64,000 bases of DNA, from positions 62,001 through 126,000 of the forward strand of contig NZ_CVTB01000291.1 of NCBI RefSeq assembly GCF_001050015.1, written 5' to 3'. The position numbers and the translations under genes are program-made. This DNA is from Mycolicibacterium malmesburyense. GTDB taxonomy: Bacteria > Actinomycetota > Actinomycetes > Mycobacteriales > Mycobacteriaceae. This document shows positions 43,926 through 52,515 of this stretch, piece by piece (position 1 is the first letter of the stretch; each line of letters starts with the position of its first letter). The notes below the pieces were generated by a model. That model saw nothing but the letters and a program-made list of their open reading frames with translations, did no database searches and was not told where the DNA came from.

Positions 43926-44860
43926 CGCGCGGCACCCACTACCTCGCCGACGGTCTGGCATTTCCGGAGAGCCCGATCGCGGAGGCGGACGGGTCGATTC
44001 TGGTCTCGGAGATCGCCGCCGGCTGCATCGCGCGGGTGCGGCCCGACGGTACCAAGGAGAAGGTCGCCGACACCGGCGGCGGGCCGAACGGGATCGCCCG
44101 GCTGCCAGATGGTCGGCTCGTCGTCTGCCAGAACGGCGGCTCCACGTTCGGAATCGGGCCGTGGCCGTACGATTTCGACGGCTGCGCCATGCTGTTCCGT
44201 CCGATCGGAGCCGCGGCTGCACCGCTGACACCGGCGATCCAGATCGTCGACCCAGACGGTCGGGTTGGCACGCTGACCACCGAATTCATCGCCCGCGATG
44301 GCCAACGGTCACCGCTGGTGCGTCCAAGCGACGTGTGCGTGGACTCCTCTGGTGGCTTCTACGTCACCGACGGCGGGACGATCAGGGGTCGCACTCGCGA
44401 TGTCACCGGACTCCTGTACGGCACCGTCGGCGGCGGATTGTGCGAGGTGGTCTACCCACTGGAGATGCCGAACGGGGTTGCGCTCTCGCCGGACGAATCC
44501 AAACTGTATGTTGCCGAGACCAGAACGCGCCGGATCTGGGAGTTCGACCTCGCCGCGCCCGGCGTCATCAAGGCGGCGCGCGGATTGGCGACGGTGCCGA
44601 GCGGAGGACCGCTGAATGTCGGTGGCGCCGATGGCCTGTGCGTCGACACGGCGGGTCGGATTCTGGTGGCGACGCTCGGCACCGGCGGGGTGACGATCTT
44701 CTCGGCGGACGGGGCACTGCTCGGCGCGATTCCCGCGGACGATCCGATGACCACCAACGTCACGCTCAGCGGTAACGAGGCGACGCTCTACATGACCCTC
44801 GCCTCGTCCGGGCGGATCCTGGTCGTCGAGGACTGGTCGGCCGCCGCGGGAATTCGGTGA
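43922..44860 (+). CDS. SMP-30/gluconolactonase-like beta-propeller protein
   Basis: GTG 43922 overlaps the NTF2-like stop (GTGA). The 312-residue protein starts VTRGTHYLADGLAFPESPIA and shows the six-bladed propeller pattern: a metal glutamate in FPESP, GGPNGIARLPDGRLVV, PSDVCVDSSGGFYVTDG, MPNGVALSPDESKLYVAETR and GADGLCVDTAGRILVATLG. These enzymes are Ca-dependent lactonases. It may open a lactone made by the flavin or P450 enzymes of the island. The longer upstream frame shadows the NTF2 gene. Confidence 0.88.
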   Translation: MTRGTHYLADGLAFPESPIAEADGSILVSEIAAGCIARVRPDGTKEKVADTGGGPNGIARLPDGRLVVCQNGGSTFGIGPWPYDFDGCAMLFRPIGAAAAPLTPAIQIVDPDGRVGTLTTEFIARDGQRSPLVRPSDVCVDSSGGFYVTDGGTIRGRTRDVTGLLYGTVGGGLCEVVYPLEMPNGVALSPDESKLYVAETRTRRIWEFDLAAPGVIKAARGLATVPSGGPLNVGGADGLCVDTAGRILVATLGTGGVTIFSADGALLGAIPADDPMTTNVTLSGNEATLYMTLASSGRILVVEDWSAAAGIR

Positions 44861-44867
44861 GTCGCGG

Positions 44868-46163
44868 CTATTCCTTGTTGGTCATCTGATCGGCGAGATT
44901 CTGGATGAAGGCGCCGTACCCGACGCCGCCGTGGTCGGACATCACGGCGTCGTAGTCGTACTCCGGCGGATTGCCGGCGTTGGGCCGCCACCCGGAGTCG
45001 GCCGTGCAGGAGGCGAACCCCTCCTCTGGGAACGCGTACCACCGGCGGGTGTTCAATTCGACGATCTTGTGCGCTTCTTCGTCGGGAACACCGGCCAGCA
45101 TCTCCTCGGCGCGAGCCCGGCTCTTCGGCCAGAACGAGTCGGAGTGCGGATAGTCGCATTCCCAGGTGATGTTGTCGATGCCGATCAGGTGGCGTAGCCC
45201 GACCCCGACCTCATCCTCGATGAAGCAACCGGTGATGTTGCGGCGGAACAACTCTGACGGCGCAATCGTTGGATGGATGTTCTGGTAATACTTGTGTTTG
45301 CGCCATACGTAGTCGGCCCGCTCGATGATGTACGGCATCCACCCGATGCCACCTTCGGAGAACGCGACCTTCAAGTTCGGGTGTTTGTGGAACACCGGGG
45401 AGAACATCAGCTCGACCGCCGCCGACATCGACGTCGTGCCCATGAGCGTCACCATCACCGCGAACGGCGCTTCGGGCGCGGTGGCCGGTGGCATGCCGCC
45501 GGAGCCGAAGTGCATGACCGCGGTCAAGTTGGTCTCCTCCAAAGCGGACCAGACCGGATCCCAATGCGGGGTGTGGAAGCTCGGTAGACCGAGGTTCAGG
45601 GGGTTGTCGGGCAGGCCGACGGCGCGACACCCCTTGGCCGCCATGCGCTCGATCTCCTTGACCATGAGCTGGGTGTCCCACAGCGGGGTGATCATCATCG
45701 GGATGAAGCGCGCCGGATCGGTGGCGCACCACTCGTCGATCGAGAAGTCGTTCCATGCCTGCACGCACAGCAGTGCCAGGTCCTTGTCGGTGCCCTCGAG
45801 GAAGACCGTGCCGCAGAACCGCGGGAACGACGGGAAGCACAGCATCGCGTGGACTCCGTCGATGTCCATGTCCAGCAGGCGCGCCTTGGGGTCGTAGCAC
45901 CCGGGGATCATGTCGTCGTAACGCACCGGGTCCACGCCGAACTCCTCGGGGCGCTTGCCGGCGACGGCGTTGAGCCCGATGTTGGGATACGCGCGCCCCT
46001 CGTAGACCCACTGGTGCATCGGCGGCTTGCCGTCCCGCGGGAACTCGACGATGCGCGGGCCGTCGTGCAGATACTTCTCGGGCAGGCGGTCGGACCAGAC
46101 GTGCGGAGGTTCGATGAGGTGGTCGTCGACCGAGAGCAGCTTCATCGACGGTTGCAGTGGCAT
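44868..46163 (-). CDS. Amidohydrolase-2 family protein
   Basis: The 431-residue protein has SVDDHLIEPPHVWSDRLPEK, where the normal metal-binding HxH is DDH, then FSEGGIGWMPYIIERADYVW and ECDYPHSDSFWPKSRARAEE, which hold the remaining His and Asp ligands. This subgroup of the amidohydrolase superfamily (ACMSD-like) is common near P450 and acyl-CoA genes in mycobacteria and may be a decarboxylase or a hydrolase. A paralogue with the same motifs is at 62061. Divergent from the small gene at 46278. Confidence 0.87.
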   Translation of the reverse strand: MPLQPSMKLLSVDDHLIEPPHVWSDRLPEKYLHDGPRIVEFPRDGKPPMHQWVYEGRAYPNIGLNAVAGKRPEEFGVDPVRYDDMIPGCYDPKARLLDMDIDGVHAMLCFPSFPRFCGTVFLEGTDKDLALLCVQAWNDFSIDEWCATDPARFIPMMITPLWDTQLMVKEIERMAAKGCRAVGLPDNPLNLGLPSFHTPHWDPVWSALEETNLTAVMHFGSGGMPPATAPEAPFAVMVTLMGTTSMSAAVELMFSPVFHKHPNLKVAFSEGGIGWMPYIIERADYVWRKHKYYQNIHPTIAPSELFRRNITGCFIEDEVGVGLRHLIGIDNITWECDYPHSDSFWPKSRARAEEMLAGVPDEEAHKIVELNTRRWYAFPEEGFASCTADSGWRPNAGNPPEYDYDAVMSDHGGVGYGAFIQNLADQMTNKE

Positions 46164-46200
46164 CGCTGGTTCCCCGTCCTTCCGGCTGATAGACTTTATA

Positions 46201-46221
46201 GAACAATTGAACAGATTGTGC
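46201..46221. promoter_or_regulatory. Weak regulon-like site F, GAACAAT-N7-ATTGTGC (N11 variant)
   Basis: GAACA (46201-46205) and TGTGC (46217-46221) are 11 rather than 13 bases apart; a second GAACA lies at 46209-46213. It sits between the amidohydrolase (start 37 nt away) and the small gene at 46278 (56 nt). Listed because the gap position fits, but the spacing does not. Confidence 0.35.
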
Positions 46222-46277
46222 TTAGTTGACTATAGCGCCCGGTGGTGTGGGAACTCAACCGTGGCAAGGAGGCGCCG

Positions 46278-46484
46278 ATGGATCCCAGTGATCGCATTCC
46301 GCACGACGACTGGGCCGATCAGGACCTGCTGACCCGCGCCGAAGCCGCCGAACGGTTGGCCGCCGAGATCGCCGACGTCAGGGCCAGAGTGGACGGCGGC
46401 GAGACCGACGAGGTCACGCTGCGCCGCCTCGCGGCGCTTCAAGAGGCGCATGCCCAACTCGTTGATGGACGGGCGCCGAACTGA
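46278..46484 (+). CDS. Small acidic protein, function unknown
   Basis: ATG 46278 follows a strong AAGGAGG site by 6 nt. The 68-residue product starts MDPSDRIPHDDWADQDLLTR and is mostly helical and charged (EAAERLAAEIADVRARVDGG, then RRLAALQEAHAQL), so a coiled-coil is likely. No domain recognised. It ends 1 nt before the stop of the converging FadE gene. Confidence 0.65.
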   Translation: MDPSDRIPHDDWADQDLLTRAEAAERLAAEIADVRARVDGGETDEVTLRRLAALQEAHAQLVDGRAPN

Positions 46485-46485
46485 G

Positions 46486-47628
46486 TCACTTCGATCGCGG
46501 GAGGCCGAGCACCCGTTGCGCGACGATGTTGCGTTGAATCTGCGCGGTCCCGCCGTAGATCCCCGCGGCCCGCGACCACACGTAGATGTCCCACTCCAAC
46601 CCCTCGCGCAGCAGCGGTTCGCTGTCGGTGAGATCCATCATCGTGTGGCCGAACACCTGGTCGGCGCGAGCCATCAGCAGCTTGTCGACGGACCCCTCCG
46701 GACCCGGGAGGGCGCCACGCTGCCGCTCACTCAACGACCGCAACACCTTGACCTGCAGGGCACGCAATTCCGCGTACACGCGACCGAGCCGAACCCGGGT
46801 CATCGGGGAGTTCTCCAACTGCCCGGAGCGCACCTGCTGTTCTAAGTCGCGCAATTGCCTTGACAGCCTGCTGATCCAGTTGATGTCGCTGGGGCCGCGT
46901 TCGTAGGCGAGCAACTGGTTGGCGATCGTCCAGCCCTGTCCGCGCTCGCCGAGCAGGTTCTCCTCGGGCACCTCGACGTCGTCGAACGTCACCTCGGTGA
47001 ATTCGCGGTTGCGTGCGGAGTTGACGATCGGCGTGACGGTGATCCCGGGTGTCGACATCGGCACCAGCAACACCGAGATGCCCTGATGCTTGGGGGCGTC
47101 GGGTTCGGTGCGGCACAACAGAAAACACCAGTCCGCGACCGCGGCGAAACTTGTCCAGATCTTGCGCCCGTTGACCCGAAACACGCTCCGACCGCCGGTT
47201 TCGACGAGGTCGGCCCGGGTCTTGAGGCCGGCCAGGTCCGATCCGGCCTCGGGTTCGCTGAACCCCTGACACCACCGCACCCGGCCCGAGAGCAGGCCGG
47301 GCAGCAGTTCGGCGCGTTGGGTGTCAGAGCCGAACAGCCGCAGTGCGTTACTGAGGTGGCCGACCCCTTCGATCGGCGCCGCGCCGGCGCGGCCCAACTC
47401 GTCGTTGAGGATGGCTTCGTAGATGGGGGGCAGGCCGTGGCCGCCGTACTCGACGGGAAACGACAACCCGATGTATCCGGCTTCATACAGGGTCTGATGC
47501 CAGGCGTTCTGGGCGTCCGCGCGTGCCGCGGGGTCGTCGGGGATTGCAGCGTCGGCGCTGTGGTCGCGCAGCCACTGACGCAGGTGTGCCCGGAATTGCG
47601 CTTCCTCAGGGGTGTCGTTGAAGTCCAT
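46486..47628 (-). CDS. Acyl-CoA dehydrogenase (FadE), full-length subunit
   Basis: The 380-residue protein has MDFNDTPEEAQFRAHLRQWL, CQGFSEPEAGSDLAGLKTRA, RKIWTSFAAVADWCFLLCRT and AAGIYGGTAQIQRNIVAQRV. The catalytic Glu of the classic YEGT is glycine (YGGT). It starts 3 nt after a second, shorter FadE (47632), an arrangement typical of the alpha2beta2 FadE enzymes of mycobacteria, in which two different subunits share one active site. The same pair recurs at 60871/59826. Confidence 0.9.
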   Translation of the reverse strand: MDFNDTPEEAQFRAHLRQWLRDHSADAAIPDDPAARADAQNAWHQTLYEAGYIGLSFPVEYGGHGLPPIYEAILNDELGRAGAAPIEGVGHLSNALRLFGSDTQRAELLPGLLSGRVRWCQGFSEPEAGSDLAGLKTRADLVETGGRSVFRVNGRKIWTSFAAVADWCFLLCRTEPDAPKHQGISVLLVPMSTPGITVTPIVNSARNREFTEVTFDDVEVPEENLLGERGQGWTIANQLLAYERGPSDINWISRLSRQLRDLEQQVRSGQLENSPMTRVRLGRVYAELRALQVKVLRSLSERQRGALPGPEGSVDKLLMARADQVFGHTMMDLTDSEPLLREGLEWDIYVWSRAAGIYGGTAQIQRNIVAQRVLGLPRSK

Positions 47629-47631
47629 CGC

Positions 47632-48678
47632 CTACGCCAACCCCTCGTTCGCCAACCGCAGGTGTGCGATTGCCTCGTACTGGGCCGTCTCGTCGCCGAA
47701 CAGACGGCGGTTCAGCAGAGTTCGGCGCACACGTAGATGCGAGACGTGCTCCCAGGTGATGGCGATCCCGCCGAACACCTGAACGGCGGTCTCCACGACG
47801 TCACGGCCGGCCGCGGCGGCGTACGCCTTGGCCGTCATGGCCGCCAGCAAGGCCTCCTCGGTGGGCAGGTGGTCGACGGCCCACGCCGCGTGCCACACGC
47901 AGCTTCGCGCGCCCTCGACGCCGATCAGCGCATCGGCGAGCATGTGCTGCACCGCCTGGAACGAGCCGATCGGGACCCCGAATTGGACTCGCTCCCCGGC
48001 GTAGCGGACCGCGTCATCGAGGGCGCCCTGCATGACCCCGAGCAGGTCGGCGGCGACGACGGTCAGTGCGAGTACTTCGACGCGACGCCAGCGCTCCTCG
48101 GAGATCGGCTCGCCGACGGTGGCGATGGGCACCGCGCTGTCGGAGGACAGTCGGCGCAGCGTCCGGGTGAGATCGAGGCCGTCGGCGGCCGCGCCGCCAT
48201 CCAGTGGGGCCGTGCCGAGGTGGCGCAGCCCGTCGGCCTGGTTGGCCACCAGAACGTGGGTCGCGCCTGCGGCGTCGAACGCCACCGCGGCGCCGTCTGA
48301 GGCGCCGAACCGGCGCAGGTCGACGGTCAGCGCCGGGGCGATGCGCAGTTGTCCCTCGGCCAGAAGATCCAATTCCTTCTCGGCGCGCGCGGCTTCCAAC
48401 AACTCGGCGGCGAGCACAGCTTGACCGGCGACCGGCACCGCGCACAGCGTGCGGGCCAGCTGCTCGATCGCCAGGATCGTCTCGACCCCACTGGCCTCCA
48501 GCCCGCACAGAGCGGGGGAGCGCAGGGTGGGAATGCCGATCTCGACCACCTGGCTCCACTGCCGCGCCAGAGTGTCACCGCTACCGATGTCGCTCGGATC
48601 CGTGGTCGCCAACTGATCCGCCAGCGCGGATACCGTGTCCCGCAGGAGCTTTTGCTCGTCGGTCAGGCCGATGTCCAT
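47632..48678 (-). CDS. Acyl-CoA dehydrogenase (FadE), short partner subunit
   Basis: The 348-residue protein starts MDIGLTDEQKLLRDTVSALA and has FGVPIGSFQAVQHMLADALI and VFGGIAITWEHVSHLRVRRT. The middle-domain flavin motif is poorly conserved, as in the partner subunits of heteromeric FadE complexes. First gene of the two-FadE operon, whose next gene starts 3 nt after its stop. Site D lies in its divergent gap 127 nt away. Confidence 0.86.
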   Translation of the reverse strand: MDIGLTDEQKLLRDTVSALADQLATTDPSDIGSGDTLARQWSQVVEIGIPTLRSPALCGLEASGVETILAIEQLARTLCAVPVAGQAVLAAELLEAARAEKELDLLAEGQLRIAPALTVDLRRFGASDGAAVAFDAAGATHVLVANQADGLRHLGTAPLDGGAAADGLDLTRTLRRLSSDSAVPIATVGEPISEERWRRVEVLALTVVAADLLGVMQGALDDAVRYAGERVQFGVPIGSFQAVQHMLADALIGVEGARSCVWHAAWAVDHLPTEEALLAAMTAKAYAAAAGRDVVETAVQVFGGIAITWEHVSHLRVRRTLLNRRLFGDETAQYEAIAHLRLANEGLA

Positions 48679-48805
48679 CGAGCGATCAGCCGTCTGTCAG
48701 AGGACGTGTCAGCCCACACACCGCATCGGATTCGCAGCGCTCGCGATCCACTTCGACACGCATCCGGCTTCCTTCCTGGGCGTTCGGATACCATCATGAA
48801 TGATA

Positions 48806-48828
48806 GAACGAATATTGTTCAACTGTTC
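48806..48828. promoter_or_regulatory. Regulon site D, GAACG-N13-TGTTC
   Basis: GAACG 48806-48810 and TGTTC 48824-48828, spacer 13, 17 nt before the SDR at 48846. It is 21/23 identical to site E read on the minus strand. Confidence 0.65.
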
Positions 48829-48845
48829 ACTCGAGGAGGCTCGTC

Positions 48846-49646
48846 TTGTCCCGGCTGGAGAATCGAAACGCCCTCGTCACGGGTGGTGCTCAGGGGCTCG
48901 GGCGCGCGGTCGCTCGTCGACTTGCGGCCGAAGGCGCGCAGGTGACGATCGTCGACCTGAACGAGGAGAAGGGTCGCGAGTGCGTCGGGATCATCGAATC
49001 GGCAGGCGGTAGGGCGGCATTCGTCCGGGCGAACGTGGCCAAGCGGGAGGACGTCGAGGCCGCCGTGCGGGCGGCCTCCGTCGACGGGCGCCTCGACGTC
49101 CTGGTCAACGCCGCCCAGTATTTCGCGATGCCCAAGGCGCTGGAACTGGTATCGGACAAGGATTGGGAACTGTCGGAAGCCACGGGCCCGAAGGCGACGT
49201 TCCGGTTCATGCAGGCGGCGTTCGGCGCGCTGAAGGAATCCGGTAAGGCGTCGGTGGTCAACTTCGTCTCGGGCTCTGCACTCGGCGGGATGGCTTACAC
49301 CGCACCGTATTCCGCGGCCAAGGGGGCGGTTCAGGCGTTGACGAAGGTCGCCGCCAACGAGTGGGCGCGCCATGGCATCCGGGTGAACGCGGTGTGCCCC
49401 TTCGCGCTGACGGACGTGCAGCGCAAGATGATCGGCACCGAATGGGACAACTACACCCGCACTGCGGATGCATCGCCGATGAAGCGCGGCGCCGATCCGG
49501 ACACCGAGATCGCACCGGCTGTGACCTTCCTCGCCAGTGACGACGCGGCGTTCGTCACCGGAACCGTGCTGCACGTCGACGGCGGCATGACCGAGTTGTC
49601 GACCGTGGACTATTCGCAGTCGCCGGGTGTGTTCAGCGCTACCTGA
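48846..49646 (+). CDS. Short-chain dehydrogenase/reductase
   Basis: TTG start at 48846 with GAGGAGG 7 nt upstream. The 266-residue SDR has LVTGGAQGLGRAVARRLA, LVNAAQYF in the NNAG position, GSALGG serine block and YSAAK, ending TGTVLHVDGGMTELS. FabG-like, probably a 3-hydroxyacyl-CoA or hydroxy-ring dehydrogenase. Its 3' end overlaps the converging P450 by 8 bp. Confidence 0.88.
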   Translation: MSRLENRNALVTGGAQGLGRAVARRLAAEGAQVTIVDLNEEKGRECVGIIESAGGRAAFVRANVAKREDVEAAVRAASVDGRLDVLVNAAQYFAMPKALELVSDKDWELSEATGPKATFRFMQAAFGALKESGKASVVNFVSGSALGGMAYTAPYSAAKGAVQALTKVAANEWARHGIRVNAVCPFALTDVQRKMIGTEWDNYTRTADASPMKRGADPDTEIAPAVTFLASDDAAFVTGTVLHVDGGMTELSTVDYSQSPGVFSAT

Positions 49647-50853
49647 GCGTCATCTCCACGCTGGTGTATCCCCGCACGGTGGCGGTCAGCACGCGCTCGT
49701 GCGCCCCGATCGAGTAGTTCGGGAACTTCTTGGCGATGTACTCCAAGACGAGTTGAGCCTCCCGGCGGGCCAACCACTGGCCGAGGCAGATGTGGATGCC
49801 CCAACCGAAGTACACGTCCGTGCCGCGTGGACGGTCGATGACGAACCGGTCGGGGTCGGGGTAGCGGCGTTCGTCGCGGTTGGCGCTGCCGAGCAGCAGG
49901 AGTACCCAGTCACCGGCGGCCATTGTCACACCGTGCTTTTCGACGGGTCGGGTCAGGGTGCGCGCGACCCAGTGGCTGGGGGTGTCGTACCTGAGTGCCT
50001 CGTTGACGGCGGCCGGGATCAATGTCGGGTCGTTGACGATTCGGCGCCACTGGTCGGGATGCTCGTACAACGCCACCAGTCCGTTGGAGATCAACTTCTG
50101 GGTGGTCTCCGAGCCCGCCGCCGACAACAGGTTCGCGAACATCAGCACCTCGTGGGGGGTGAGCGAGCGCTCGCCGCCGGCCTCGGGGTCGTCGAAGGTC
50201 GCGTTCAGCACGGTGCTGATGAGATCGTCGCCGGGATGCCGGCGGCGATGGTCGATGAGATCGCCGATATACGCGCTGATCTTGCGGTTGGCCTCGATGG
50301 CGCTGGCCGGCATCGCGACCTCGCCTTCGTGCCGGGTCAGGAACGCCTCCCACCACACTCGGAGCTGCTCGCGGTCGGCCTGCGGAACGCCGAGCAGGTC
50401 GCCGATCACATCGGTGGGAATGGAGAAGGCGAACGCCTCCATGGCGTCAACGGTGGTGTCCGGTCGCAGCTTGTCGAGGTGGTGTGCCACGACCGCGCGC
50501 AGCGCATTCTCCAAGGCCGCGACCGCCTTCGGGGTGAAGAATCCCTTGAGCACTCCACGGACCCGGTCGTGCCGTGGCGGATCCATGGAGATGATCGAGT
50601 ACTTGCGCCCGTCGTTGTCCGGGTTCTCCGGCGCCGGGCCCTGCTTGGAGGAGTACGTCGACCAATCGCGCAGGGCGCCGGAGACGTCGTCGAATCGGGA
50701 CAGCACCCACCATCGGTCTTCAGGATCCCGGTACACCGGCGCCTCGTCGCGCAACCGGCGGTACACGGGATAGGGATCATCGAAGATCGCCTTGGAGAAC
50801 GGCGAATACGTCAGCTCGTTGATCGCTGGCACCATGATTTCGTCACCTGTCAA
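49639..50853 (-). CDS. Cytochrome P450
   Basis: The 404-residue P450 has NLLSAAGSETTQKLISNGLV as I-helix, VNEALRYDTPSHWVARTL (ExxR) and FGWGIHICLGQWLARREA with the haem ligand Cys356. A start at the in-frame ATG 50835 is possible. It is the last gene of the CaiB-CaiB-VOC-P450 operon and overlaps the VOC gene by 11 nt. The acidic sub-pocket residues typical of lipid-acid P450s cannot be judged. Confidence 0.94.
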   Translation of the reverse strand: MTGDEIMVPAINELTYSPFSKAIFDDPYPVYRRLRDEAPVYRDPEDRWWVLSRFDDVSGALRDWSTYSSKQGPAPENPDNDGRKYSIISMDPPRHDRVRGVLKGFFTPKAVAALENALRAVVAHHLDKLRPDTTVDAMEAFAFSIPTDVIGDLLGVPQADREQLRVWWEAFLTRHEGEVAMPASAIEANRKISAYIGDLIDHRRRHPGDDLISTVLNATFDDPEAGGERSLTPHEVLMFANLLSAAGSETTQKLISNGLVALYEHPDQWRRIVNDPTLIPAAVNEALRYDTPSHWVARTLTRPVEKHGVTMAAGDWVLLLLGSANRDERRYPDPDRFVIDRPRGTDVYFGWGIHICLGQWLARREAQLVLEYIAKKFPNYSIGAHERVLTATVRGYTSVEMTLR

Positions 50854-51295
50854 CCGGGGGAGTTCGTTCGATGAGCTCGAGCAGGTTGCCGTCCGGGTCG
50901 GTCGCCATCAGACCGCGGTTGCCGGCGCCGAACGCGACGGTGCGATCTGGAAGCGCTCGGCCCCCGTGCGCCACGATCGCGTCCACCGCCCGATCGGCGT
51001 CGTCGACCCGAAACGACAGGTGGGTGAAGCCGAGGGTGTTCATCGGGCGCGGCCCCGTTGTCCCCACGGTTCCCGGCCGGACGTAGCCGAGCAGTTCGAG
51101 GCGAAACCCGTCGCGCTGCAGGTAGACGAGTTCGAGCAACAGGCCGGGCACGTCGAGCAGCCGGGCGGTGGCGTCGTCGTCGACTGTCATCCGGCCGACG
51201 ACTTCGAAACCCAGTGCCGAGCAGTAGAACTGCTCGGCACGACCGATGTCGCGAACGCACAGCCCGATGTGGGTGAGGCGGTGCCCGTCGCTCAT
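50843..51295 (-). CDS. VOC-family (glyoxalase/epimerase-like) protein
   Basis: The 150-residue protein has the paired beta-alpha-beta repeats of the vicinal-oxygen-chelate fold: LTHIGLCVRDIGRAEQFYCS early and FTHLSFRVDDADRAVDAIVA later, ending ATDPDGNLLELIERTP. The metal-ligand pattern His-Glu (THIG, LELLGY, THLSF, LLELIE) resembles methylmalonyl-CoA epimerase and lactoylglutathione lyase types. Next to two CaiB-like genes, an epimerase acting on an alpha-methylacyl-CoA is a reasonable guess. Its ATG overlaps the stop of CaiB (4 nt). Confidence 0.82.
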   Translation of the reverse strand: MSDGHRLTHIGLCVRDIGRAEQFYCSALGFEVVGRMTVDDDATARLLDVPGLLLELVYLQRDGFRLELLGYVRPGTVGTTGPRPMNTLGFTHLSFRVDDADRAVDAIVAHGGRALPDRTVAFGAGNRGLMATDPDGNLLELIERTPPVDR

Positions 51296-52515
51296 CGCGG
51301 TCGTTCGGCGAGGTCGTCGAGCAGTGCGTTGTGCTCACCCAGCAGCGGCGGCCGCGTCGGTGCGGCCGGCGGGGTCGCGCTGAACAGGTACGGCGTGCCC
51401 GGGTAGGTGATGGTCCTGTCCAGGTCCGGGTGTGGCACCGGAACGTGAAAGCCCCGTGCGATCGTGTGCTCGTCGTCGAACGCCTCGTTGGGGGGAAGCA
51501 CTGCGCCGCAGGGAAAGCCGCGGCGCTGACTGGTCACGAAGAACTCCTTGGCGGGCAGTCTTGACGCGATGAGGCGGATCGCGTCGCGCGCGGCGCTGAG
51601 GATCGCCGTGGTTTCGTCGTCGACACCGATCATGGCCAGGTCGACTGGTTCTTCCCGGCCGGCCGCCAATTCGAGGAACACCGCTTCCGGCAGTTCCTCG
51701 GAGAGGCCGAGTTCGTCGAGCCACGCCAGCAGCCGGGCGAAGTCCTCCTGCTTGCGGGGGAGCACCCCGGTGGTGGCGTAATGCCCGTCGGCGCACCGTA
51801 CTTGCACGGGAGAGCTGCGTGTCGGGTAGGCGTGTCTGCCCGTCTGGCGCAGACAGATGTCCTGGTTCACCAGCCAGTGATACGTCGTCTGCTCGCTCGT
51901 CACGTTGCACGCCGCATTGACGTTGACATCGACCAGTTGGCCCTGCCCGGTTCGATCGCGGTGCGCGAGGGCCACGAGAGCACCGATAGCGCAGTACATT
52001 CCGGCGATGTTCGCCGACTGATCGCCGGCTCCCCGGATCGGCGGCAGGGTGCGGTCGTCGTATCCGCAGTTCCACACCGGGCCGCCACCCGCGAGCATCG
52101 TCAGATCGGTCGCCGGTTGGCCGCTGCGGACGCTGCCCAACCCGAACGGGCTGACCGACACCCAGACCAACCGGGCATCACGGGACGCGCATGCGGCATA
52201 GTCGACGTCCTCACACCGGTCGCTGCCCGCGATGACCACGTCGGCAGTGGCGATCAGCGCCGCAAGATCCCGCTGTCCGGCATCGGTGCGCAGATCGACT
52301 GTGACCGAGCGCTTCCCGACGTTTCCCGCCCACCAACGCAGACTCCGATCCACCCCCGGCAGATCGTCGACGAATGGCGGCCGGGCCCGGTGAGTCGATC
52401 CGGTCGGCGGCTCGACGACGATCACGTCGGCGCCCAACTCGGCCAGCGCCCTACCGCCGACCGGAGTGAACTGGTCGGCGATCTCGACGACCCGCAGGTC
52501 GCTCAGCGCGGTCAG
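51292..52515 (-). CDS. CaiB/BaiF (type III) CoA-transferase or racemase
   Basis: The protein (about 407 residues) begins L-TALSDLRVVEIADQF, VGGRALAELGADVIVVEP, which is the conserved family N-terminus, so the start must lie at or above it. No ATG, GTG or TTG exists there; the best choice is CTG at 52515, which overlaps the preceding stop as CTGA. The family Asp is in IRGAGDQSANIAGMYCA, followed by ALVALAHRDRTGQGQLVDVN. It may transfer CoA between acids or racemise alpha-methylacyl-CoA. Second of two adjacent CaiB genes. Confidence 0.78.
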   Translation of the reverse strand: MTALSDLRVVEIADQFTPVGGRALAELGADVIVVEPPTGSTHRARPPFVDDLPGVDRSLRWWAGNVGKRSVTVDLRTDAGQRDLAALIATADVVIAGSDRCEDVDYAACASRDARLVWVSVSPFGLGSVRSGQPATDLTMLAGGGPVWNCGYDDRTLPPIRGAGDQSANIAGMYCAIGALVALAHRDRTGQGQLVDVNVNAACNVTSEQTTYHWLVNQDICLRQTGRHAYPTRSSPVQVRCADGHYATTGVLPRKQEDFARLLAWLDELGLSEELPEAVFLELAAGREEPVDLAMIGVDDETTAILSAARDAIRLIASRLPAKEFFVTSQRRGFPCGAVLPPNEAFDDEHTIARGFHVPVPHPDLDRTITYPGTPYLFSATPPAAPTRPPLLGEHNALLDDLAERPR

